Part shown: positions 9,038-16,755 of the stretch, in pieces
How positions within the stretch are numbered: position 1 is the stretch's first letter
How the letters are laid out: each line of letters starts with the position of its first letter
NCBI RefSeq assembly: GCF_900099975.1
Contig: NZ_FNEI01000004.1
Location: 186,001 to 250,000 of the forward strand
Direction of reading: 5' to 3'
Length of the DNA: 64,000 nt
From: Arthrobacter cupressi
GTDB taxonomy: Bacteria > Actinomycetota > Actinomycetes > Actinomycetales > Micrococcaceae
The notes under the pieces: model-generated
The model's input: only the letters and a program-made list of their open reading frames with translations
The model's database searches: none
Told to the model about the DNA's origin: nothing
Translations under genes and position numbers: made by a program

Positions 9038-9796
9038 ATGGCTCTGCGACTTGTTCAGGTGAATTTCAAGGCACGCGATGACGCGGCGCTTGGCCGGTTC
9101 TGGGCCGACGCGCTCGGCTGGGGTGTTTCCAGCGAAGGACCCGGTGTGACCAACGTTGAGCCGGTGGGTTTCGACTGGCCGGATCCCACCGCGCTCTGCA
9201 TCGATGTGGTTGCTGTTCCCGATCCCGAAACCGTGAAGTACCGCGCCCACCTCGACCTCGCCACCACCTCCGCTGCCCACAAGGATGAGCTAGTGGCCCG
9301 CCTGCTGGAGCTCGGCGCCACGCACGCCGACATCGGCCAGGGCGACGTCCCGTGGACGGTCCTGGCCGATCCCGAAGGCAATGTGTTCTGTGTCCTGGAG
9401 CCCCGGGAGATCTACCGGGACACCGGCCCGATCGCCACCGTGGTGGTCAACTGCACCGATCCCCGGGCCATGGCCCGGTTCTGGAGCGAGGCCACCGACT
9501 GGACCCTGCACGAGGTGGACGACGATCACGCGCGGCTGCGTTCGGCCAGCGGGGTGGGTCCGTACCTGGAACTGCTCCGGACCGAGGGCCCGGAGACGGT
9601 GTGGAACCGCGTCCATCTCGACGTGAAACCGTACGCCGGCGACGATCTGGAGGCTGAGGTAGAGCGGTTGCGGGCCCTGGGAGCCAGCGACGCCGATGTC
9701 GGCCAGGGTGACGATGTGTCCTGGCGGGTCCTCGCCGACGTCGAGGGCAATGAGTTCTGCGTCCTCGCCCCGGACAAGGCAGGGGTTTCGGGCTGA
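9038..9796 (+). CDS. Two-domain VOC/glyoxalase-like protein
   Basis: A 252-residue protein made of two vicinal-oxygen-chelate domains in tandem (about residues 1-125 and 130-247). Each half repeats the same pattern: ARFW near the start, HLD in the middle, and a closing V-L-A-D-x-E-G-N-x-F-C-V-L segment. The family includes glyoxalases, dioxygenases and resistance proteins, and many members of this two-domain type have no known reaction; the metal-site residues are only partly obvious. ATG 9038 is the only start that keeps the first domain intact without extra residues, and it lacks a ribosome site, in line with a leaderless mRNA. Confidence 0.8.
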   Translation: MALRLVQVNFKARDDAALGRFWADALGWGVSSEGPGVTNVEPVGFDWPDPTALCIDVVAVPDPETVKYRAHLDLATTSAAHKDELVARLLELGATHADIGQGDVPWTVLADPEGNVFCVLEPREIYRDTGPIATVVVNCTDPRAMARFWSEATDWTLHEVDDDHARLRSASGVGPYLELLRTEGPETVWNRVHLDVKPYAGDDLEAEVERLRALGASDADVGQGDDVSWRVLADVEGNEFCVLAPDKAGVSG

Positions 9797-9806
9797 GGCC
9801 CGGTTC

Positions 9807-10721
9807 CTACGAACGCGCCGCCTTCGCGGCGGCGATCTGGTGCCGGACCGCCTGCGCCACCGCACGCACCCGCGCCGTAGGGCGCTGCGTCCGCAGGTAG
9901 GCGACCACGGTCTTCAGTTCCGGCACGTCGTCCCGGATTTCCACCGTGGCCAGCTTGCCGCCGTCGTACGTCAAACCGTGCTGCGGGCGCTGGTGCAGGA
10001 TCGAATAACCCAGCCCTCGCGCCACGAAGGTGCGCACGGTTTCGTAGCTCGCCGAGCGGAACCTGACGTCCGGTTCCTTGCCGCCCAGCCGGGCGATGGA
10101 CAGCATGAGGTCGCGGCTGTGCGGCAGGTCCAGCAGCACGAAGGGCTCGTTCTTCAGGGCTGAGAGCTTCACGCTGGCCGCGTCCGCAACCTTGTGGTCC
10201 GGGGGTACCGCCAGGTAGGGCCGCGCAGTATCGACCACCGAGGTTGCGATCGCCTCGGGGAGGTCCAGGTCGTAGCAGAGGGCGAGGTCGGCCTGTCCGC
10301 TGAGCAGGGCCGCCACGCATCCCGAGGTGTCGGACTCGATGACGTCCACTTCCAGGGCCGGGTGGTCTTCGCGCAGCTTGCTCAGGATGCCCGGGAGCAG
10401 GAACGGCGCAAGGGTGCTGAAGCAGGCCACGCGGATGCGGCCGGCCACGCTTTGGGTTTCGCCGCGGGCGTGGTCGAGGCTTTCCTCCACGTGGGCCAGG
10501 ATGGACTGCGCGTCGCGCAGGAACAGCTCCCCCGCCGGGGTGAGGACCAGTCCCTTGGACCGCTGCCGGATGAAGAACTGGGTGCCCACATGGCGCTCGA
10601 GCTGGGCGATCGCGGCCGAGACCGCGGACTGTGCGACGTTCAGCCGGACCGAAGCGCCGGTCATGGACAGCTGGGCCGCGGCTTCTACGAAATACCGCAG
10701 TTGGGTGAGCGTGACATCCAT
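9807..10721 (-). CDS. LysR family transcriptional regulator
   Basis: A 304-residue LysR regulator: winged helix-turn-helix in residues 1-62 (LTQLRYFVEAAAQLSMTGAS; VAQSAVSAAIAQLERHVG), linker helix, then the two-lobed effector domain with IRVACFSTLAPFLLPGIL. It is divergent from the RidA operon and very probably controls it; a dyad TTTCGA-N9-TCGAAA sits between them at 10750-10770. The start looks leaderless, with TATCCT six bases before the ATG. The inducer is unknown and would be an intermediate of the RidA/DUF1028/M20/aspartase pathway. Confidence 0.88.
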   Translation of the reverse strand: MDVTLTQLRYFVEAAAQLSMTGASVRLNVAQSAVSAAIAQLERHVGTQFFIRQRSKGLVLTPAGELFLRDAQSILAHVEESLDHARGETQSVAGRIRVACFSTLAPFLLPGILSKLREDHPALEVDVIESDTSGCVAALLSGQADLALCYDLDLPEAIATSVVDTARPYLAVPPDHKVADAASVKLSALKNEPFVLLDLPHSRDLMLSIARLGGKEPDVRFRSASYETVRTFVARGLGYSILHQRPQHGLTYDGGKLATVEIRDDVPELKTVVAYLRTQRPTARVRAVAQAVRHQIAAAKAARS

Positions 10722-10727
10722 TCCACG

Positions 10728-10733
10728 AGGATA
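10728..10733 (-). promoter_or_regulatory. -10 hexamer of the leaderless LysR transcript
   Basis: On the minus strand TATCCT ends six bases before the LysR ATG at 10721; no Shine-Dalgarno sequence is present. Confidence 0.5.
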
Positions 10734-10749
10734 CCCGCTTCATCAATTT

Positions 10750-10770
10750 TTTCGATACAACTGTTCGAAA
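10750..10770. promoter_or_regulatory. LysR-type dyad between regulator and RidA operon
   Basis: TTTCGA (10750-10755) and TCGAAA (10765-10770) form a 6-bp inverted repeat with a nine-base spacer, the usual T-N11-A architecture of LysR sites. A direct repeat ACTGTTSG at 10760 and 10774 overlaps its right half. It lies 29 bp upstream of the LysR start and about 80 bp before ridA. Confidence 0.5.
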
Positions 10771-10851
10771 AGGACTGTTGGACAGATTCGGTCGGCGGAG
10801 GGAAGCTGAGTCTCAAGCATCCACCCAGCGAGACGAAGAGGCAGCGGCCAA

Positions 10852-11286
10852 GTGAAGCATCAGCGCATCCGTACGTTCAACACCAAGGACACCTACCCGG
10901 AACAGAACCTCGACAACGACCTTTGCCAGGCCGTCGTGGCCAACGGCGTGGTGTACCTCCGGGGGCAGATCGGGCAGGACCTGGAAACGCGGGAGTCCGT
11001 GGGCATCGGGGACGTCGAGGCCCAGGCCGAAAAGGCCATGGCCAACATCGACATGCTGCTCAAGGAAGCCGGCAGCAGCCTCGAGGACATCGTCAAGGTG
11101 ACTGTCTACATCATCGATCCGCGCTACCGAGAACCCGTGTACCGCACCATGGGCCGCTGGCTGAAGGGCGTGTTCCCGGTGTCCACCGGGATCGTCGTCT
11201 CCGCACTGGCCCGGCCCGAGTGGCTCGTGGAAATCGATGCCACCGCCGTGGTTTCCGCCCCGACTTCCACGGAGGGCGCGGCGTGA
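10852..11286 (+). CDS. RidA family (YjgF/UK114) enamine/imine deaminase-like protein
   Basis: A 144-residue Rid protein. Family members form trimers and hydrolyse reactive enamine/imine intermediates, or act in specialised catabolic pathways. The core GVVYLRGQIGQD, the helix MANIDMLLKEAGSSLEDIVKVTVYI and the closing region ARPEWLVEIDATAV are clear; an Arg is kept at the active-site region (DPRYREP). It is longer than housekeeping RidA (about 130 residues) and may belong to one of the catabolic Rid subgroups. GTG start with a GAAGAGG site; it begins a four-gene operon and its stop overlaps the DUF1028 start (GTGA). Confidence 0.83.
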   Translation: MKHQRIRTFNTKDTYPEQNLDNDLCQAVVANGVVYLRGQIGQDLETRESVGIGDVEAQAEKAMANIDMLLKEAGSSLEDIVKVTVYIIDPRYREPVYRTMGRWLKGVFPVSTGIVVSALARPEWLVEIDATAVVSAPTSTEGAA

Positions 11287-11954
11287 CCTTCAGCATCGCC
11301 GCCACCGACGGCAACGGCCGCTTCGGCCTCGCGGTTTCCTCCTCCTCGCCGGCAGTCGCCGCCCGCTGCGCGCACCTGCGCGACGGCGTGGGGGCCGTCA
11401 GCTCGCAGAACATCACCGACCCCCGGCTGGGCACCGCCTTGCTTGACCGCCTCCAGGCGGGCTATTCCGCGCAGGAGGCAGTGGACGCCGTCGTGCAGGA
11501 ATCCCCGGCGGCCGCTTACCGGCAGCTGGTGGTGCTGGACGCCCGCGGCGGATCCGCGGTGTTCAGCGGCGAATATTCGCTGGGCGTGATCGGCGAGGGC
11601 CGCGGCCCCAACAGCGTGGCGGCGGGCAACATGCTCGCCGGACCCGGCGTTGTCCAAGCCCTCTGCGATGAGTTCGAGGCCACCACCGGCGGGCTCGAGG
11701 TCCGCCTGATGGCTGCCCTGCGGGCCGCCGAGGCAGCCGGCGGTGAAGCGGGGCCCGTACGTTCGGCGGGCCTCTCGGTGGTCTCCGGCCATGGCTGGCG
11801 GGACACGGACCTGCGGGTCGACTGGCACGAGGACCCCATCGGTGAGCTCGGCCGGCTGCTAGAGGTCTGGCTTCCGCAGCGCAACGACTACGTGATGCGC
11901 GGCCTGGACCCTGCGGCGTCGGTTGGTTACGGGGTGCCGGGCGATGGGCGCTGA
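11283..11954 (+). CDS. DUF1028 family protein
   Basis: A 223-residue DUF1028 protein. The N-terminus MTFSIAATDGNGRFGLAVSS and the later GEGRGPNSVAAGNMLAG are family hallmarks; from memory the family has an Ntn-hydrolase-like fold, which would make Thr2, exposed after removal of Met, a candidate nucleophile. No reaction is established. The GTG start overlaps the ridA stop and the gene's 3' end overlaps the M20 gene by eleven bases, so it is translationally embedded in this operon. A role in cleaving an amide or cyclic imide upstream of the M20 enzyme is a guess. Confidence 0.8.
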   Translation: MTFSIAATDGNGRFGLAVSSSSPAVAARCAHLRDGVGAVSSQNITDPRLGTALLDRLQAGYSAQEAVDAVVQESPAAAYRQLVVLDARGGSAVFSGEYSLGVIGEGRGPNSVAAGNMLAGPGVVQALCDEFEATTGGLEVRLMAALRAAEAAGGEAGPVRSAGLSVVSGHGWRDTDLRVDWHEDPIGELGRLLEVWLPQRNDYVMRGLDPAASVGYGVPGDGR

Positions 11955-13101
11955 GGCAACTGCCCTCGCAGCCGGGACCCGCACGCGGGTCCTCACATCG
12001 GTAGCTGCGCAGCAAGCTGCGCTCATCGCGCTCTCCGAAACGCTGCACGCCAACCCGGAGCTCGGCTGGCAGGAGCACTGCGCCGCCGGTTGGACGGCCG
12101 CCTACTTGGCCAGCCACGGCTTCGCCGTCGAAGAAGGATACTTGGGCTTCCCGACGGCGGTGCGCGCCGTCGTCGGGAACGGTTCCCGGCGCGTCGGGCT
12201 GATGGCGGAGTACGACGCGCTTCCCGGCCTCGGCCACGCCTGCGGACACAACATCATCACCGCGATCTCCTGCGGTGCCGCCGTCGCCCTGGCGGAGTTC
12301 GCCGCCGAGCGGGACCTCACCGTGGAGGTCTACGGCACCCCGGCGGAAGAGGGTGGCGGCGGGAAGATCGAGCTGCTGAAGAAGGGCGCGTTCCGCGGCC
12401 TGGACCTGGCCATGATGGCCCATCCCAGCCCCGTCGATTCCGCCGAGGCCAAACCCTACGCCGTAGCCCACAACCACGTGGAGTACCGCGGGAAATCGGC
12501 CCACGCCGCCGCCTATCCGGAGCAGGGCGTCAACGCCAACGATGCCTTCGTGGTGGCGCAGGTCGCCCTGGGTCTGCTCCGGCAGCAGCTGCCGTCCGGG
12601 ACCCGGGTCCACGGCATCCAGACCCGAGGCGGCGAGGCGCCCAATGCTATCCCCGAGAAGACCGAGGGCCGCTGGTACGTCCGCGCCGAGTCCCTCGCCC
12701 AACTGGGCGAACTGGAGCAACGGGTGCACCGCTGCTTCGAAGCAGGGGCCGTGGCGTCCGGCTGCGAGCTCTCCGTCACTCCGGAGTCCGAGCCGTATTC
12801 GGAGTTCCGCACGGACCAGCGGGCCCTGGAGCTGTACACCAAGCACGCGGAATCCCTGGGCCGGGACTTCAACGCACCGCCCGGGCAGGCCACCATGAAC
12901 CGGGCGTCGACCGACATGGGCAATGTGTCCCAAGTGGTCCCGGCCATCCACCCCTACATCGGCCTGGGCTGCTTCCCCGCGGCCAACCACCAGCCCGAGT
13001 TCGCCGCGCATTGTGTCGGGGCGGCCGCCAACCAGGCAATCCACGACGGCGCCGCCGCCCTTGCGCTGACAGCTCTGGACTTCCTGGCGGACCAACCATG
13101 A
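11944..13101 (+). CDS. M20 family amidohydrolase/carboxypeptidase
   Basis: A 385-residue M20D-type metal hydrolase of the class that cleaves N-acyl amino acids (relatives include IAA-amino acid hydrolases and AbgB). Metal-site motifs are visible: AEYDALPGLGHACGHN (about residues 84-99), GTPAEEGGGGK (about 132-142), and MAHPSPVDS. The dimerisation lid starts with EYRGKSAHAAAYPEQGVNAND. ATG 11944 lies inside the DUF1028 3' end. Position just before aspartase suggests it releases aspartate from an N-acyl-aspartate or similar conjugate; that is inference. Confidence 0.87.
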   Translation: MGAEATALAAGTRTRVLTSVAAQQAALIALSETLHANPELGWQEHCAAGWTAAYLASHGFAVEEGYLGFPTAVRAVVGNGSRRVGLMAEYDALPGLGHACGHNIITAISCGAAVALAEFAAERDLTVEVYGTPAEEGGGGKIELLKKGAFRGLDLAMMAHPSPVDSAEAKPYAVAHNHVEYRGKSAHAAAYPEQGVNANDAFVVAQVALGLLRQQLPSGTRVHGIQTRGGEAPNAIPEKTEGRWYVRAESLAQLGELEQRVHRCFEAGAVASGCELSVTPESEPYSEFRTDQRALELYTKHAESLGRDFNAPPGQATMNRASTDMGNVSQVVPAIHPYIGLGCFPAANHQPEFAAHCVGAAANQAIHDGAAALALTALDFLADQP

Positions 13102-14516
13102 CAGATCGAACTTCTTCCCGGGAACCGGGAACCCGTCTGGAGCACGACAGCCTCGGGGAGCGCGCGGTCCCCGAGGGCGCATATTGGGGCATCAGCACCC
13201 TGCGGGCCGTCGAAAACTTCCCCGTCAGCGGGCGGACCATCGGCACAATGCGGTCCCTCGTGTGGGGTTTGGGGGCGGTGAAGTACGCGGCGGCACGCGC
13301 CAATGAAGGCCTCGGCCTCCTCGAACCCGGCGAGTCCGCGGCCATCCAACAGGCATCCCTGGAGGTGATGGACGGGCTCCTGGACGGCCAGTTCGTGGTG
13401 GACGCCATCCAGGGCGGCGCCGGAACCAGCACCAACATGAACGCCAACGAGGTCATCGCCAACCGGGCGCTGGAACTGATGGGCCGTGCCAAGGGCGACT
13501 ACGCCGCGCTGCATCCGATTGACGACGTGAACCGCAGCCAGTCCACCAACGACGTCTACCCGACGGCCATCAAGATCGCCCTGCAGCGGGAAATCGCCGA
13601 GCTCTGCGCCGAACACGCCAGGCTGATCGGTTCCTTCGGGGCCAAGGCCACGGAGTTCTCGGGCATCCTCAAGGTGGGCCGCACCCAGTTGCAGGACGCC
13701 GTGCCGATGTCGCTCGGCCAGGAGTTCGGGGCCTTCGCCGAAACCCTTCGTGAAGACGGGAACCGGCTCGAGGAGCTGCTCCCCCACCTGCGCGAATCCA
13801 ACCTCGGTGCCACGGCCATCGGCACCGGCATCACGGCCCCGCCGGGCTATCGGGACGCCGTCATCGCCGAGCTCAACTCGCTTGCGGGCCTCCGCCTGGT
13901 CTCCGCCGCCGATCTGGTGGAGGCCACCGGCGATACCGGCGTCTTCATGCTCGTCTCCGGCGTGTTGAAGCGGGCAGCCGTCAAACTCTCCAAGATCTGC
14001 AACGACCTCCGCCTGCTTTCGTCCGGACCGCAGGCCGGCTTCGCGGAGATCTTCCTGCCCGCGGTGCAGGCGGGCTCATCCATCATGCCTGGAAAGGTGA
14101 ACCCGGTGATCCCGGAGATGGTCAACCAGGTGGCCTTCCGGGTGGTCGGCGCGGACGCTACCGTGACCATGGCCGTCGAGGCCGGCCAGCTTCAGCTCAA
14201 CGCCTTCGAGCCCGTCATGGCCGACGCCCTCCTGGAATCGATCGCCTGGCTCACGGTCGCGTGCAGGCAACTCCGGACCCATTGTGTTGACGGCATCAGG
14301 GCGAACACCCGGATCCTGGAACAGCGCATGCTCTCCTCGGTCAGCGTGGTCACGGGCCTGGCCCCTCTCCTGGGCTACGCGGCCGCAGCGGAACTGGCGA
14401 AGGAAGCCCTCGCCACGGACCGGAGCATCGCAGAACTCGTCATCAGGCGCGGCCTGCTGGGTGCACAGGAGACGCAGGATGCCCTGTCGGCGAGGTCATT
14501 GGCCGGGCTGGGGTAG
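13098..14516 (+). CDS. aspA: Aspartate ammonia-lyase (aspartase)
   Basis: A 472-residue member of the fumarase/aspartase superfamily. It deaminates L-aspartate to fumarate and ammonia. The superfamily signature GSSIMPGKVNP begins at residue 326 and includes the catalytic serine of the mobile SS loop; GGAGTSTNMNANEVIANRA and HPIDDVNRSQSTNDV are typical of aspartases rather than fumarases. Its ATG overlaps the M20 stop (ATGA) and it closes the operon, so it probably feeds fumarate from a released aspartate into the TCA cycle. As this is a catabolic-cluster copy, a related beta-substituted substrate is possible. Confidence 0.85.
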   Translation: MTDRTSSREPGTRLEHDSLGERAVPEGAYWGISTLRAVENFPVSGRTIGTMRSLVWGLGAVKYAAARANEGLGLLEPGESAAIQQASLEVMDGLLDGQFVVDAIQGGAGTSTNMNANEVIANRALELMGRAKGDYAALHPIDDVNRSQSTNDVYPTAIKIALQREIAELCAEHARLIGSFGAKATEFSGILKVGRTQLQDAVPMSLGQEFGAFAETLREDGNRLEELLPHLRESNLGATAIGTGITAPPGYRDAVIAELNSLAGLRLVSAADLVEATGDTGVFMLVSGVLKRAAVKLSKICNDLRLLSSGPQAGFAEIFLPAVQAGSSIMPGKVNPVIPEMVNQVAFRVVGADATVTMAVEAGQLQLNAFEPVMADALLESIAWLTVACRQLRTHCVDGIRANTRILEQRMLSSVSVVTGLAPLLGYAAAAELAKEALATDRSIAELVIRRGLLGAQETQDALSARSLAGLG

Positions 14517-14786
14517 CCGGGCAGGATCGATTCCCAGGACCCCGGCTGCGGCGCGGGCCGCGAGGAGTTCGTCGTGCGGGGCCCTGTCCCGCTGGCGGGA
14601 TGCACCCGTTCCCGCGTCCGGCGATGAGCCGCCGCGCCGTTCTGCGATGCCTGACGCCGACCACGGCCCGGATCAGCCGGGCGAGCATAATGGAGCACGG
14701 TGGTGACCATCCTGCGGCTGGGCTCGACCCTGCGTCCCACCAACGCAACGCTCGCTGAAAAAGTCCTCTGAAGGAGAGGTGCCGCC
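14517..14786. other. Intergenic region after aspartase, no clear gene
   Basis: These 270 bases carry no convincing gene. A 22-codon frame starting GTG at 14702 and ending just before the next ribosome site encodes nothing I recognise. Confidence 0.4.
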
Positions 14787-15551
14787 GTGGACGATCCGTC
14801 GTTTGTTGATCATGTGGCAGATCGCCTCGCCGCCCTGCCGGGAGTGCGCGCGGTGGCTCTTGGGGGATCGAGGGCAAGCGCCACGCACCGCCCCTCCAGC
14901 GACTGGGACTTCGCGCTCTACTACCCCGGTGTTTTCAACCCCGGCGACCTAGGGGCACTGGGCTGGCACGGGACGGTTTCCGAGCTCGGCGGCTGGGGCG
15001 GCGGGGTTTTTAACGGCGGGGCGTGGCTTGAGATCGATGGCCGCCGGGTCGACATCCACTATCGGGACCTCGACGTGGTTGAGCACGAACTGGCCGAGGC
15101 GCAGCACGGCAGGTTCCACATCGAACCGCTCCTGTTCCACTTGGCCGGAATCCCCAGCTATCTGGTGGTCGCCGAACTCGCCATCAACCGCGTGCTCCGC
15201 GGCAACTTGCCGCGCCCGGACTACCCCCGGGCCCTCCGAGAGAACGCCCCGAGGGTCTGGCGCGACAGGGCGGACATGACGCTCGGCTACGCGCGCAACG
15301 CCTACGCCGCCACCGGGCGGGTGACCGAGCTCGCCGGCGCCCTTGCAGTCTCCGCCGCGATGACCGCACACGCGGTGCTTGCCACCAGGGGTGAGTGGGT
15401 CACCAATGAAAAACGGCTCCTGGAGCGCGCCGGATTGCGCGACATGGACCGGCTCATCAGCGGCCTGCCAGCGGACCCGGCCGGGCTTGAGGATCGGGTT
15501 GACCAGGCCATCCGCCACTTCAACGAGGCTTTGACGGAAGCGAAGCCCTAA
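14787..15551 (+). CDS. Nucleotidyltransferase domain protein
   Basis: A 254-residue protein with the polymerase-beta-type nucleotidyltransferase motif GSRASATHRPSSDWDFAL (about residues 27-44): the GS motif followed by a D-x-D metal site. A third acidic residue is in RRVDIHYRD near residue 90. The rest is helical, as in antibiotic adenylyltransferase-like and minimal nucleotidyltransferase-like proteins. It could modify a small molecule or a protein; no partner toxin or antitoxin gene is next to it. GTG start with an excellent AAGGAGAGG site at 14771-14779. Confidence 0.75.
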   Translation: MDDPSFVDHVADRLAALPGVRAVALGGSRASATHRPSSDWDFALYYPGVFNPGDLGALGWHGTVSELGGWGGGVFNGGAWLEIDGRRVDIHYRDLDVVEHELAEAQHGRFHIEPLLFHLAGIPSYLVVAELAINRVLRGNLPRPDYPRALRENAPRVWRDRADMTLGYARNAYAATGRVTELAGALAVSAAMTAHAVLATRGEWVTNEKRLLERAGLRDMDRLISGLPADPAGLEDRVDQAIRHFNEALTEAKP

Positions 15552-15579
15552 CGCGGGAAAGGGAACTGCCCGCCACCGT

Positions 15580-16518
15580 TTACAGGTACTCTTCGGCCCG
15601 TTCGCGGGCGATCTCCAACAAGGTGGACTGGAACGCAACCTCCGCCGGGGCGTACACCTTGTCCTGGCGTTGGGCCAGCAAGACCCGCCGCCGGGGTGCA
15701 TCCGGGCCAAGGCTGATGACGCGGACATCGGGGTGCTGGAGGGCAACGGCAGTCTTTGGCACCATGGCTACGCCCATACCGACGCTGACCATGGCCTGGG
15801 CCTCCTGGTAGTCGTTGGCCAGGAACCCGATGGCCGGTTCAAAACCGGCCGCATGGGCGGAGCGCTGCAGTACTTCGACCACCGGGTGGGCCTCAGCGCG
15901 GACGATCCATGATTCCTTGCGGAGTTCCTCCATCCGGATCTCCTCACGGTCGGCGAGAGGGTGATTGCCGGACACGAGGAGCACAGTGCTTTCCTGAAAT
16001 ACCTCGGTCAAGCGGATGGTGTCGTCGTGGAAGCGATTCCACGGATAGTCCCACAGCAAGCACAGGCCGGTGAGTCCGGACTGCAGATCATTGACGAGTT
16101 CATCGAAGCGCGCACTCCGCAGGGACAGGCCAATGGCGGGGTACCGCTTCTTGAAAGCCCTGATGACCAAGGGGAGGAACGATCCGGCAAGGGTCGGGAA
16201 GGTGCCCACGGCCAGCGAGCCCCGCTTCAGTCCCGCGATTTGCTCGAGGTCGGCTTGGGCGGCCTTCATTTGCCCCACGATCTTCCGGGCGTGGCCGGCC
16301 AGTACTTGGCCCGCTTCCGTGGGTACCACGCCGCGGGAGCGCCGGTTCAGCAGCGGCTGCCCCACCTCCTGCTCAAGCTTCCTGAGTTGCTGGGAAACCG
16401 CGGAGGGTGTGTACAGCATCAATTCGGCAGCAGCCGTGATGGACCCTTGCTCCACGACCTCAACCAGCAGTGCCAGGCGCCGGATGTCGAAAAGTCTTTC
16501 AGCGTCGTCGTTTAGCAT
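15580..16518 (-). CDS. LysR family transcriptional regulator
   Basis: A 312-residue LysR regulator with its helix-turn-helix in residues 10-70 (LALLVEVVEQGSITAAAE; TPSAVSQQLRKLEQEVGQPL) and a periplasmic-binding-like effector domain (RGSLAVGTFPTLAGSFLP). It diverges from the PrpF-like/MatC-like operon and is the likely activator of it in response to a di- or tricarboxylate. A GGAGGG ribosome site lies eight bases before the ATG. The gene converges on the nucleotidyltransferase gene. Confidence 0.88.
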   Translation of the reverse strand: MLNDDAERLFDIRRLALLVEVVEQGSITAAAELMLYTPSAVSQQLRKLEQEVGQPLLNRRSRGVVPTEAGQVLAGHARKIVGQMKAAQADLEQIAGLKRGSLAVGTFPTLAGSFLPLVIRAFKKRYPAIGLSLRSARFDELVNDLQSGLTGLCLLWDYPWNRFHDDTIRLTEVFQESTVLLVSGNHPLADREEIRMEELRKESWIVRAEAHPVVEVLQRSAHAAGFEPAIGFLANDYQEAQAMVSVGMGVAMVPKTAVALQHPDVRVISLGPDAPRRRVLLAQRQDKVYAPAEVAFQSTLLEIARERAEEYL

Positions 16519-16755
16519 TCCTTCACCCTCCAGTTGGAATGGTTAATTCTATGCATTCTTGCCGTAGGGCTTGCTTCTACCGGTGCCCTCTACGGCGCGG
16601 GGCCTTCCTTCGGCGAGGGATCTCTCGGCTTCCTTACAATGAATTAAGCAACCCTACATCCCCTGCTAGATATCCAACATTGTCTTCATTTGTGATCTGG
16701 CTCAATCTCGAAGTGTCCCCTTTTTCAGTGGGGCATCGAGAGCAAGGACGAGATC
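16519..16755. promoter_or_regulatory. Divergent LysR/PrpF control region
   Basis: This 237-bp region is distinctly AT-richer than its surroundings. It has a dyad GAATG (16537-16541) and CATTC (16554-16558) with twelve bases between, plausible for LysR binding. Just before the isomerase start a hairpin can form from TCTCGA (16706-16711) with TCGAGA (16736-16741) and an inner CCCC/GGGG pair, ending three bases before the AAGGA ribosome site; whether it regulates anything is unknown. Confidence 0.4.

Noticed and set aside
14702..14770. A 22-codon frame before the nucleotidyltransferase
   Set aside because: No ribosome site, no recognisable sequence, and the length is within chance.
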